Shown one piece after another: positions 11,705 through 21,125 of a DNA stretch of 21,826 nucleotides. Below the pieces are notes generated by a model, which searched no databases, had not been told where the DNA came from, and worked only from the letters and a program-made list of their open reading frames with translations. Source of the stretch: Spongospora subterranea f. sp. subterranea (lineage: Eukaryota > Endomyxa: Phytomyxea > Phytomyxea > Plasmodiophorida); assembly GCA_049724395.1 (NCBI GenBank), contig JAUGWO010000286.1:1-21826 (forward strand), in the 5' to 3' direction. Position numbers and translations under genes: made by a program. Each line of letters opens with the position of its first letter. Within the stretch, counting starts at the first letter, position 1.

Positions 11705-11881
11705 ATACAAGTTTTATCCCCAGTAGAGGTTAGGATGACACCGATTGAAACCTTCGATCTTCAGTCAGGTACCTCGGGAGGAAGAACGATAGCGCAGAAG
11801 CACAGCCTGCAAATGCAGCGTGAAATTTCTGAAATCACGAGATTGCATCCTGGATACCAAGATTGTTTCCAAGAATTTTAA
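11705..11881 (+). pseudogene. C-terminal exon of a MULE-associated ORF, plus copy
   Basis: After a typical acceptor (CCCAG at 11700-11704) the frame reads IQVLSPVEVRMTP, then DLQSGTSGG, and ends in TAA at 11879-11881. The same exon, diverged, lies on the other strand at 11878-12093 (IQVVFPVKVSTTP, DLQSGTIKG), with the same acceptor sequence. Two diverged copies that keep frame and splice signal argue it was a real exon. It most likely belongs to the transposase tail upstream; that link is inferred from position. Confidence 0.5.
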
Positions 11882-12093
11882 ATAAAAATTTCCATGATTG
11901 TTTTAATATCTGCAAAAAAATATTGTACACACGACGATACTGTTGGATAAAAGGGGTGATTTTGGCTCCTGATTTCAGCAAGATTCCGCTGAATTTTCAG
12001 ACTGTATTCGTCAGCAATCGTGCTTCCTTTAATTGTACCTGACTGAAGATCGTTAGGTGTCGTCGAAACCTTCACTGGGAAAACAACTTGTAT
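11878..12093 (-). pseudogene. C-terminal exon of a MULE-associated ORF, minus copy
   Basis: The minus-strand counterpart of the exon at 11705-11881: acceptor CCCAG at 12094-12098, then IQVVFPVKVSTTPNDLQSG, running to a stop at 11878-11880. The two exons meet tail to tail, sharing the last four bases. Together they form an imperfect inverted repeat of about 0.2 kb per arm. The minus copy has a longer C-terminus. It could be the tail of the minus-strand element whose N-terminal half lies at 12650-13547. Confidence 0.5.
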
Positions 12094-12250
12094 CTGGGAA
12101 AATTCCTGGTCAAACAGGGGACTTCCTATTATTATGATAACAAAGCACTACATACAGTATACGACTCTTAACATTACTGTAGATAAATATACACTTAACT
12201 GTATTTACAAGCGACTGCGCACAGTGTTGGATCAATTTTGGATCATTGGA

Positions 12251-12270
12251 TCAATTTGGATCCAAATTGA
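12251..12270. repeat. 20-bp perfect palindrome
   Basis: TCAATTTGGATCCAAATTGA is its own reverse complement. It follows two further copies of the GGATCA unit (from 12229), just outside the left terminus of the MULE at 12298. It may be a protein-binding or hairpin site, or the trace of another small element; nothing in the sequence decides this. Confidence 0.6.
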
Positions 12271-12297
12271 ATCCGCCCCCCGTCTAAATCACTTCAA

Positions 12298-12615
12298 CGG
12301 AAGTGTCATTTTTGTCCACGCGTGGATAGTCCACCCAAAAATAAGTGCCCCAGTGGCCTAACTTAGTTATATACACTCTTCATTAGTTACACGCGGCGCG
12401 GCACAGTAGTACAGTAGACTCGATGGAGTGCCCTCCTTTAAATCAATATTTAGACGACCCGCGTTGTTAACAATTTTCCACAAACGAGCTCCACATGTCA
12501 ATCGAATCCGAAGTGTTGGCGGTGAACAGCCATTTCTTATCGCCTGATATAATTGTTCAACATGCACGCGAGTTCGCTCTTGCTAACGGGTTTGTGTTTG
12601 ATTGTAATTCGCACC
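12298..12615 (+). repeat. Left terminal inverted repeat of the MULE
   Basis: Matches the reverse complement of 13485-13799 with only a few substitutions and small indels near the outer end. It contains the palindrome TCCACGCGTGGA (12315-12326). An open frame of 66 codons (12367-12567, minus, pointing outward) has a product identical to that of the right repeat. Confidence 0.85.
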
Positions 12616-12649
12616 GCCAGTAGATTCAAAGTCAACAACCTATAAAATG

Positions 12650-13547
12650 GTCATTGCGATCAGTTCGATTGTTTTGAAAAAGGCATCAATTTCAGATCGT
12701 AAGTTGTCGTGTTATGGGTTCCGTCGACTATGGTAAAGTCTGCATACGCCTTGGCATAAAGCGACATCTGGGCAGTCTACGAAAATATACATGAGATGAA
12801 GCAAACCCATGGTGAAGCGTTCGCACCTGCAGTGATATTGTCGAGAGGCGTTGCGACATGTCCATAGAGTAGCAAAACAAGCCACCATTTTCTCGGACAG
12901 CGTATCCTGCCTCCATGAACCTTGTCATGCAGTGCGGGTCGTTGCCAAAGTGCAATTCCTTCCCGCTACGAACTTGTCGCGATAAAAGTGACGTTGAATA
13001 TGTCCGGCCAGGGTTCGAACCCTCCAGCATTTCTCGAATTTAAAAAACACCGCATTCAGCGGCGCCAAGGGTATTGGCGAGGATATATATTTGAAACCTT
13101 GCTTAGTGGCAAATTGTATCGCGATAGCAGGTGAATCATCTCACGCTCTTCCATTTTCAAGTTGGATAAAAGATTAATTTGATGTAAGCCTCCAACTGGC
13201 GTGATCAACGCATTATTGATGATGTGGTTGTGATCCATGCATCTGTGATTGATGACATAGTCCCCTGCCTTTCGATCGAATGTCAGATTGACATACCAAC
13301 TGCAAGTGGATTTTAGTCGTTTCTCTTTCGGTGATCCTTGATCCCTATAGTTGCAATAGATTTTGGCGCGCTGCCAAATTTTGGATCCAGCTCCTTGTAT
13401 TGGATGGGGATTAAGCACCGAAAATGGATGCGAGTTACATGCGACGACGAACCTAGAAATGAAGGAGGCTAAGCAGCGAAACAGGGTGCGAATTACACCC
13501 AAACACAAACCCGTTAGCAAGAGCGAACTCGCGTGCATGTTGAACAA
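12650..13547 (-). pseudogene. MULE transposase N-terminal half with FAR1-like zinc-binding region
   Basis: The minus-strand frame starts inside the right inverted repeat and encodes KIWQRAKIYCNY, then CSWYVNLTF and CMDHNHIINN. This C ... C ... H-x-H pattern is the FAR1/WRKY-GCM1-like DNA-binding region of MULE transposases. The reading then continues in shifted frames (a frame change near 13070) through CMTRFMEAGYAVRENGG to DFTIVDGTHNTTTYDL, where DGTH (12714-12725) carries the first catalytic Asp. Homology ends close to the left inverted repeat. The second and third catalytic residues are missing, so it could bind DNA at most. A diverged relative is at 9274-9696. Confidence 0.65.
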
Positions 13548-13799
13548 TTATATCAGGCGATAAGAAATGGCTGTTCACCGCCAACACTTCGGATTCGATT
13601 GACATGTGGAGCTCGTTTGTGGAAAATAGTTAACAACGCGGGTCGTCTAAATATTGATTTAAAGGAGGGCACTCCATCGAGTCTACTGTACTACTGTGCC
13701 GCGCCGCGTGTAACTAATGAAGAGTGTATATGACTAAGTTAGTCCACTGGGGCACTTATTTTTGGGTGGACTGTCCACGCGTGGAAAAAGACACTTCCG
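13485..13799 (-). repeat. Right terminal inverted repeat of the MULE
   Basis: Inverted copy of 12298-12615, with the palindrome TCCACGCGTGGA at 13774-13785 and the outward 66-codon frame at 13533-13733. It ends one base before direct repeat 1 begins. Confidence 0.85.
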
Positions 13800-15422
13800 A
13801 GTTGAGTATCACCCTTTCGGGTTGAATGCTTAATGAGGTCTAGTAGAGACAATGTTTAGATTGATGAACGCGGATCACATGAATACATAGGTCGATGTAT
13901 TGGCCCAGGGTCTCTAATTGTCTATTCCGTTATAGTCGAGTATTCCATTGCAAGTGCTACGATGTGCGAGTCCTTCAATCGAGACCCGTCGTTGCTGCAT
14001 TGTATCACGACATCGTAATGCCACCGTATTGTCAACCAATGTCTGGCTGTCAATAGTGGCGCAGAACCCTAGATTGTCCTCCGAACCCCTAGATCACCTC
14101 CGAGAACCCTTTCTGGCAAACGCCCTCGGACGGGCGGGGAGTCGGTCCTGACTGCGCATTTCCTGTCACCAACGTCGCGCAAATCTGTCCCTTACAGTCT
14201 CGCACATTTTAAATCCGCCATGTATCGCCATCTGTTCGGCATCGTCGTGTATTGATGACCAACAGGAACATACTTCAACTCCACTCAATCAGTGAATTAC
14301 GGTCATGAATTGGCCATCGATAATCACAGCGTTGATCACAGAATTTGCCACGTTGATATCATAATCGTAGAACAGGAATTGACCAGTTTTCGATCAACTT
14401 TATAATAGTGTGAAATTATTATTGGCCGCCTATCTCATCTCAATAGATTGTTTGACCTGCGAGATTACCGTCCGGATGTGCCCGACAGATCGCTTATTGT
14501 CACCCAGAGGTTGAAGTACGACATTCGATGGCGTTTTATGAATTTTGACACCAAAAACCGTAGTTCGCATGGTTAAATCTCGAAAGCCGTTTGGGTCATT
14601 AGGAGTCGCGTTTAAAACAACCAAAGGCCAGAGCTGAAGCACCGTTAAACCAATGATTGAAAAGCGCTCTGGGTCATTGGACCGAGAGGAGAGCAACCAG
14701 CGGAAGTGCTATTCAACAGATGTTGAAATTGAAGAGTAATTGATTGGGTATGATAGAGGTATGGGGTGAGATAATGTGTTGTGGTCGTGAACAATCCGGA
14801 ACATGAAATGATTGGGGAAGGTGTTACGGGAGGAACAGGATCTAGTCTATTGACCGAATTAATCAAGAGTATAACAGACCCAACGAAGCTTTTCAGGTTC
14901 AAATTGTCGATTAACGTCAGGTCAACAAAAACCATTTGTCGATAATAGTATTAGCACAATATTGCATTGACACTGCTTCCGCCATGATGTTCTTCATCAA
15001 GATCGGCTGCTCTATCAATGTTCATCATCGCCACATTGTTCTATGAAACGGCGATTGGACAAGATTTCTATTCAGATAATAACACAAAATATTGTTTGAT
15101 CTTGAGCGTTTTCGGGAAAGTTTAGGCGACGAATTTCCTCGATGTCAAATATTGAAGGGCAAATCAAGCTCAAACAATAATAACGATGAACAGTGGACAG
15201 ACGATTGGCCCAATGGTGTGGCGCTATGGGTGGTCTGACTCCAGTATCAACTACCCTTCGATGGGCAACGCCCCCCAATCAGTTCGCCACACTGCTCAAA
15301 CAGCGATTTGGATATCGTGTGTGAACAGAACGTTAGGGGGATAGCGATGTGCATCGGTTATAGCGAGATCGGCGACTTTATCCAACAGAATCACCATCGA
15401 TCTAGGTATCAAGAAGCAGTTG
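13800..15422 (+). repeat. Direct repeat 1 (1.62 kb)
   Basis: Aligns along its whole length with 18926-20580, at roughly 97-98% identity by eye plus some indels. It begins AGTTGAGTATC and ends GAAGCAGTTG, so AGTTG occurs at both ends. The left neighbour is the MULE terminus and the right neighbour is the CACTA terminus. Minus-strand frames (14430-14696, 14645-14935, 15072-15278) are conserved in part between copies but match no family I recognise. Compared with repeat 2 it lacks 33 bp after 15137, and it carries about 8 extra bases near 14690. Confidence 0.9.
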
Positions 15423-15452
15423 CACTAGAAGCTCTACGGCCTGTACTATTCC

Positions 15453-15647
15453 TGACTATTTGCGACTTTTCGCAACTTTTGCTTGACAATTGTCGACTTT
15501 TGTGCCCTATGGACTGTCATAATGACTATTTCTGACTATATCTGACTATTCGCGACTCGGCTTTCTGTATAGGAATTGTGATTGATATCAAGTCCGTCGA
15601 ATGTACATGACTATTCCTGACTATAGCAGACTATTCGTGACTATTTC
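15453..15647. repeat. Subterminal repeats of the CACTA element
   Basis: Eight copies of GACTAT (mostly as TGACTATT or TGACTATA) and several GACTTTT variants are packed into about 200 bp just inside the CACTAG terminus. In known CACTA elements such arrays bind the element's own DNA-binding protein; that role is inferred here by analogy. Confidence 0.7.
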
Positions 15648-16340
15648 GAATCTTGAAGTTGTGTAGATTCCCAAAATTCATAGTCGAATTTTCGAAACAA
15701 ATACACTAAAATACGGTTTTATTAGAAAGTGTGTTATGTTTGCTCCAAGTCATTACAAAAAATCTTCTGCAAACAATAATGCCCAATCTATTAACCACAT
15801 TTAAGCAATAGATTAGCGGCGCTTTGTATTGGTTGATGGACATGGAGAGCGTTTTGGGCTCGGCCAGTTAATCATATGCGAATGATTGTGGTTGTGGCCG
15901 AGTAAACCAGTAATGTGTGCTCGTCGCCTCGTTCTCGCATTGGCGCTGTCGCATTTTGGATCGCGCGTCGCTTTAACTGCAAAAAGATAGGGTTGACCCG
16001 CTCCTGTCATTCTGTAACCACACATCTTGACGCGCGCCGAGCGGATCGTCCTTCCCTGTCACAACTCACAACAAGCAATTGATTCTCGTACAGAAATTCG
16101 TCATGTAGCCGAAAGTTTTCCAAGGGCAGTCTCGATATGGTCTTGCAGCACCTGATTTTTTCGATGGCAGCGGAAGATGATCGGGTCGAGGCTGAGGCAG
16201 CGCTGATCACGCTTCAGAATGGATGTTCGCTGTAAACTTCAGATGGGATCCATTGGTTTGCTCTCGTATTCTGGGCGTCGCGTCTTATCGCCAATGGCAT
16301 ACGATCTCGCCCCTTTGACGGAGGTATTCGTCGAAGTTCG

Positions 16341-16480
16341 CGCTTTGTTGCTGCGTATTTAATGTGTCCTAATGCAGGCGTTTTCTTTAACTGCAGTAAA
16401 CGGGACGTTAGTTCTGCCCACGAATCGATATATCAGCGTCGAATACGAACGACGATGAACCATGGTGTGCCGAAACAATA
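16341..16480 (+). pseudogene. Relic of a second Tnp2-like transposase, inverted
   Basis: The plus-strand frame reads RFVAAYLMCPNAGVFFNCSKRD. It aligns with KFAAYLTCAKGGVLFRCKKRD in the minus-strand transposase at 16594-18765; after it, similarity continues in shifted frames (near 16440-16470, matching its VEYDDD...WFAETI region). It is a short, diverged C-terminal piece of a related transposase pointing towards the main gene, evidence for an older CACTA copy in opposite orientation. Protein-level similarity is readable, but nucleotide identity is low. Confidence 0.55.
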
Positions 16481-16593
16481 TCCTCGCTGTAGTATTTTCC
16501 CACGTCCGTTACTGGTGATTTGATCAATGAGGAGTATGTTTTTTGGAAACCCGAAATTTAACACGTTTAATTACAACCTGACCCATTTATTTT

Positions 16594-18765
16594 TCACAAT
16601 TCCTGGTATGCCCTGTTCATAGGAAGCACAAACAACCCTCTGACGCCTGTGAATCGACCAATTGCCATATTTGCAGGTATAACGGATTTCATGTTCACGA
16701 ATCTGGAGGTTCCCCGGTTTCCCGCCTCGCTCATTGGGATGATTTTGGTAATTCCTGTGATTCCGTCTCGCGAGGATGGACTTCTTTCATCGCCAATGGC
16801 ATTAAACCAGTTGACAAACACCAATGTTTCGTCGAACATTTTTACGAAGAAGATTGTTTCCGCAAACCATTTTTGATCGTCGTCGTATTCGACGCAAATA
16901 TATCTGTTCGTTGATATAAACTTCGAGTCCCGTTTCTTGCACCTGAATAAGACGCCTCCCTTCGCACATGTTAAATATGCAGCAAATTTCCCAGTAATCA
17001 ACATTTGAACTTCATCAATTCCGTTCGTCAGAGCGGCGAGATCGTCTGTGAAACGCTGATCCTTGCGATACTGCATAAAAAACTTGCCCGTACTTCCTGA
17101 AAACTCGCAGGGAAAACACCCTGTTGCTTCCAGAAATGAAATCGCAAACTGATATTGATCACTTGTTGCAAACAACAATTCGTGTAGATAGCCAAGTTGT
17201 CTCGTATGAATTGCTGCTGTCAGGTCCCACTCTTCTGGCCCAAATTGCAATCGATATTCGCGACTGTTAGAATATTGCCCTGCCAGCCAGAACCTGTCGC
17301 TTTGGTGCAGATATTCTGCATGATGATCTGCTCTAAAACATGTGGCAATTAGCTGCTCACAATAGTTCTTCATAACGTTAATTGCAGAGCCTTTGACTGC
17401 AAACAAGAGACCCTTCAGCGTCATCATGTATCGCTCGTATGGCATATTCCATGCCGGTCCGACTAAACCGCCAAGGTCCAGAACGATCGATGGCATAATA
17501 TGAGCAAGCCAGTGCTCGGCAAGCTTCATGAAGCTAGTTGGAGCAACCTGTTCAAACTGTGCTAAAGACCTTATCAAACTGTGGTGAAGTTCATCACATT
17601 CAGCCCTAGTGCTGGGAAATGTAAAAATACGACCAACGTCTTCCAGCAATCCGTAAAGTGCTTTTTGAAAACGCCTGGCCGGATCAGTGTCCTGGAATAG
17701 GTCTCTGGTTAGGAATTGGAACACACCGGAATACGAAAACATATGCCATTCGGCCGCCTTCATCTTCCTTGTCGATTTGGAGAACGGGTTGAAAACAGCT
17801 GGACATCCTTGTGGCAGACTCAGCGATGCAATTCGTGCTGAAATAATTGCCCGACTGCCTGTTTTCAACGCCCATGGAGGCACTGACATATTTTCCTCAA
17901 TGAGCCAGGTCTCTGGCAAACGTCTTCTGTGTCGTTCCAAGTCCCTTGCTTTCTTGTAGTTGAAGGACAATCCCGAACCTTGCCCTTCAAAATCGAGTAG
18001 TTTCAACATGCTCATAATGACGTTCATCAGTATGTGCATGGCACATGGTTTATTCTGCCTTGTTGGATCCCATCCCTGCAATAGCAATGCGGTACAGCTC
18101 ATTCCGTATATGCCAGTGATCTTATAGGGATGTCGAACATCATTCGACCTCTTGTACTTCTTGACCTCGTCAGTCGTCATCTGTCTGAATTTTTCCTGCT
18201 CATACGCTGAGCTTTCGACAGCCGCCCTTTCGAAAAATCGTTTGGATATTAGTGTAGGAGGACCGTCATCAATGGACTGGTCATTGTCGGGTACAACTGT
18301 CCTCCTCAGCGGGTCGTTCAAGGGCAGAAACCTGAACACACCAGGGTATATTGTGACCTGGCTGGCCCCCTGAAAACGTGTGCCTTTAATATCACAAATG
18401 CAGGCACCATTGATGGCGTTGTGTGATGCCTTCATCTGCTCTTTTGCTGAAGCAGGAAAATCTGCAACACTAAAAAGCAAGTAAGGAGATAAAACAGTGA
18501 ACGTTTCTGGTGATGAGGCGTCGTAAAACTCCCTTCCACTCCATAAATAATTAAGCTCTTTGATGTGAAGCTCCCAAACGGCCATCGACGGCCAATATGC
18601 TGAGCAGGTCATGAACATTGCTGATGGTTTACACATATCCATAGCGGGGAGCGTCATTAGAGTCCATAAGTGGGGCCAGAGTGATTTCAGTGAAGAATTA
18701 TATGGCTGGACCCCATCAGTGTTATGTCCTGGTAATATCAGGTCAGGAAAAAAGGGCAATATCAA
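16594..18765 (-). CDS. CACTA Tnp2-like transposase with DUF4218-like region
   Basis: A 723-residue open frame without stops. Near the N-terminus NTDGVQPYNSSLKSLWP and the following MTLPAMDMCKPSAMFM match the Tnp2 block usually written SDGFNPF...WPV...P. Then comes NGACICDIKG, and near residue 240 MSCTALLLQGWDPT and CAMHILMNVIMSMLKLLD match the H-x2-xN-V-x2-LL region. Near residue 450 LVGPAWNMPYERYMMTLKG matches the DUF4218 block with its PxERYM signature. The C-terminus (GRFTGVRGLFVL) looks natural. The first codon at 18765 is TTG, not ATG. The frame stays open to 18849, so the true start lies in an upstream exon or was lost with the missing end of the element. The usual N-terminal Tnp2 portion is absent, so autonomy is doubtful though the body looks well preserved. 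Confidence 0.75.
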   Translation of the reverse strand: MILPFFPDLILPGHNTDGVQPYNSSLKSLWPHLWTLMTLPAMDMCKPSAMFMTCSAYWPSMAVWELHIKELNYLWSGREFYDASSPETFTVLSPYLLFSVADFPASAKEQMKASHNAINGACICDIKGTRFQGASQVTIYPGVFRFLPLNDPLRRTVVPDNDQSIDDGPPTLISKRFFERAAVESSAYEQEKFRQMTTDEVKKYKRSNDVRHPYKITGIYGMSCTALLLQGWDPTRQNKPCAMHILMNVIMSMLKLLDFEGQGSGLSFNYKKARDLERHRRRLPETWLIEENMSVPPWALKTGSRAIISARIASLSLPQGCPAVFNPFSKSTRKMKAAEWHMFSYSGVFQFLTRDLFQDTDPARRFQKALYGLLEDVGRIFTFPSTRAECDELHHSLIRSLAQFEQVAPTSFMKLAEHWLAHIMPSIVLDLGGLVGPAWNMPYERYMMTLKGLLFAVKGSAINVMKNYCEQLIATCFRADHHAEYLHQSDRFWLAGQYSNSREYRLQFGPEEWDLTAAIHTRQLGYLHELLFATSDQYQFAISFLEATGCFPCEFSGSTGKFFMQYRKDQRFTDDLAALTNGIDEVQMLITGKFAAYLTCAKGGVLFRCKKRDSKFISTNRYICVEYDDDQKWFAETIFFVKMFDETLVFVNWFNAIGDERSPSSRDGITGITKIIPMSEAGNRGTSRFVNMKSVIPANMAIGRFTGVRGLFVLPMNRAYQEL

Positions 18766-18925
18766 CTGTGAATTCGAAACAATCGCTTTTTTATCTTGAC
18801 TTGTAGCCGACTTTTGAGTAACCCATCGAATGGTCGGTACATTTAATTGTCATGTCCACAACGTTTGACTGCACTCTTTTGTTTCCGATGCAATCTGAGG
18901 TCGGTCAAATTGTTTTGATACCAAG

Positions 18926-20580
18926 TTGAGTATCACCCTTTCGGGTTGAATGCTTAACGAGGTCTAGTAGAGACAATGTTCAGATTGATGAACGAGGATC
19001 ACATGAATACATAGGTAGATGTATTGGCCCAGGGTCTCTAATTGTCTATTCCGTTATAGTCGAGTATTCCATTGCAATTGCTACGATGTGCGAGTCCTTC
19101 AATCAAGACCCGTCGTTGCTGCATTGTATCACGACATCGTAATGCCACCGTATTGTCAACCAATGTCTGGCTGTCAATAGTGGCGCAGAACCCTAGATTG
19201 TCCTCCGAACCCCTAGATCACCTCCAAGAACCCTTTCTGGCAAACGCCCTCGGACGGGCGGGGAGTCGGTCCTGACTGCTCATTTCCTGTCACCAACGTC
19301 GCGCAAATCAGTCCCTTACAGTCTCGCACATTTTAAATCCGCCATGTATCGCCATCTGTTCGGCATCGTCGTGTATTGATGACCAACAGGAACATACTTC
19401 AACTCCACTCAATCAGTGAATTACGGTCATGAATTGGCCATCGATAATCACAGCGTTGATCACAGAATTTGCCACGTTGATATCATAATCGTAGAACAGG
19501 AATTGACCAGTTTTCGATCAACTTTATAAATAGTGTGAAATTATTATTGGCCGCCTATCTCATCTCAATAGATTGTTTGACCTGCGAGATGACCGTCCGG
19601 ATGTGCCCGACAGATCGCTTATTGTCACCCAGAGGTTGAAGTACGACAATCGATGGCGTTCTATGAAAATTGGCACCAAAAACCGTAGTTCGCATGGTTA
19701 AATCTCGAAAGCCGTTTGGGTCATTAGGAGTCGCGTTTAAAACAACCAAAGGCCAAAGCTGAAGCACCGTTAAACCAATGATTGAAAAGCGCTCTGGGTC
19801 ATTGGACCGACGACCAGCGGAAGTGCTATTCAACAGACGTTGAAATTGAAGAGCAATTGATTGGAATTAGGTGTGATAGAGATATGGGGTGAGATAATGT
19901 GTTGAGGTCGTGAACAATCCGGAACATGAAATGATTGGGGAAGGTGGTTACGGGAGGAACAGAATCTAGTCTATTGACCGAATTAATCAAGAGTATCACA
20001 GACCCAACGAAGCTTTTCAGGTTCAAATTGTCGATTAACGTCAGGTCAACAAAAACCATTTGTCGATAATAGTATTAGCACAATATTGCATTGACACTGC
20101 TTCCGCCATGATGTTCTTCATCAAGATCGGCTGCTCTGTCAATGTTCATCATCGCCACATTGTGCTATGAAACTGCGATCGGACAAGATTTCTATGCAGA
20201 TAATAACACAAAATATTGTTTGATCTTGAGCGTTTTCAGGAAGATTTAGGCGACGAATTTTCTCGCGCGTGACGAGGTCCACATTATACCACAAATCGAT
20301 GTCAAATATTGAAGGGCAAATCAAGCTCAAACAATAATAATGATGAACAGTGGACAGACGATTGGCCCAATGGTGTGGCGCTATGGGTGGTCTGACTCCA
20401 GTATCAACTACCCTTCGATGGGCAACGCCTCCCCAATCAGTTCGCCACACTCCTCAAACAGCGATTTGGATATCGTGTGTGAACAGAACGTTAGGGGGAT
20501 AGCGATGTGCATCGGTTATAGCGAGATTGGCGACTTTATCCAACAGAATCACCATCGATCTAGGTATTAAGAAGCAGTTG
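18926..20580 (+). repeat. Direct repeat 2 (1.66 kb)
   Basis: Second copy of 13800-15422. It starts AGTTGAGTATC and ends GAAGCAGTTG, and is followed by ACGATTTATG where copy 1 is followed by the CACTA terminus. It keeps 33 bp (after about 20267) that copy 1 lacks. The difference lies between two TCG triplets and preserves the reading frame of a minus-strand ORF (20139-20450). That ORF has no family match I can name. Confidence 0.9.
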
Positions 20581-21125
20581 ACGATTTATGTGTGAGAATA
20601 TCTGACGAAACTCAAGATATAATAACGGGCAATCGCTGAGAAAAACAATTACCAGAAGATTCAGATGTTCCACACGGGCAGTTCTGGCCCGATTCATTTG
20701 CCCAGGTCTAAACGATCCTTGAACTATTCGACTATCAAATCCATGAACAATACAACCGTTGTCGTGCTCATCGTTGGTTTCTCTTTTGAATGAAAACAAT
20801 ATCAAGATCTGCACCGTTCGAACATATTTCTACAGCTGGACGGGCCTTGGGGAAATGTTCATCACATCTGAAACATGACACACCTTAATATCTGTCCAAA
20901 CCGCCATGTTCCGATATGACACACGTTTAGAGTCTGATTGATCTGGTGAATATGGCGATTATCGAATAAGATCAGACCCATATTATTATCATCTTTCGAA
21001 AAACAACTTTATCATCTTCCTCAACGCGATTTTTGATGATCCATTTATCGTTTACAGTCCCAGTTCGGTGGAAAGGAGCGTCTTCCCGAGTAAACACCAG
21101 ATGATGAGATGTTGTTAATAATATA
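20581..21125. other. Intergenic stretch, no gene seen
   Basis: About 545 bp between repeat 2 and the last ORF. Short frames only, with no repeats or motifs that I can support. It is probably the original flank of the repeat locus. Confidence 0.4.

Larger units (their letters stand above)
12298..13799. mobile_element. Compact MULE with long terminal inverted repeats
   Basis: A 1.5-kb element starts CGGAAGTGTC and ends GACACTTCCG. Its terminal inverted repeats (about 318 and 315 bp) are nearly identical. Long inverted termini are the hallmark of Mutator-like elements, and the interior encodes the N-terminal half of a MULE transposase on the minus strand (12650-13547). The catalytic core beyond the first Asp is missing, so the element is non-autonomous. 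No target-site duplication is visible: the flanks are ...CACTTCAA on the left and AGTTGAGT... on the right. The right end abuts direct repeat 1 exactly. The near identity of the termini suggests a fairly young element. Confidence 0.75.
15423..18925. mobile_element. CACTA (EnSpm-like) DNA transposon, one terminus missing
   Basis: The left terminus CACTAGAAGCTCTACGG starts at 15423, directly after TTG, a possible 3-bp target duplication. It is followed by subterminal repeats (15453-15647), as in CACTA elements, and by a Tnp2-like transposase ORF on the minus strand (16594 to about 18849). The opposite terminus (expected ...CTAGTG followed by TTG) is absent: the sequence changes to direct repeat 2 at 18926. 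The element is therefore truncated upstream of its transposase. A decayed, oppositely oriented relic of a related transposase lies inside at 16341-16480. Confidence 0.7.

Noticed and set aside
13948-14151. 67-codon frame conserved in both repeats (also 19072-19275)
   Set aside because: Its conservation is explained by the repeat identity itself, with no motif or splice context.
13800-20580. LTR retrotransposon with 1.6-kb LTRs
   Set aside because: Direct repeats of this size invite the idea, but the interior holds a CACTA terminus and a Tnp2-like transposase on the minus strand, with no gag-pol-like protein. The outer flanks show no target duplication.
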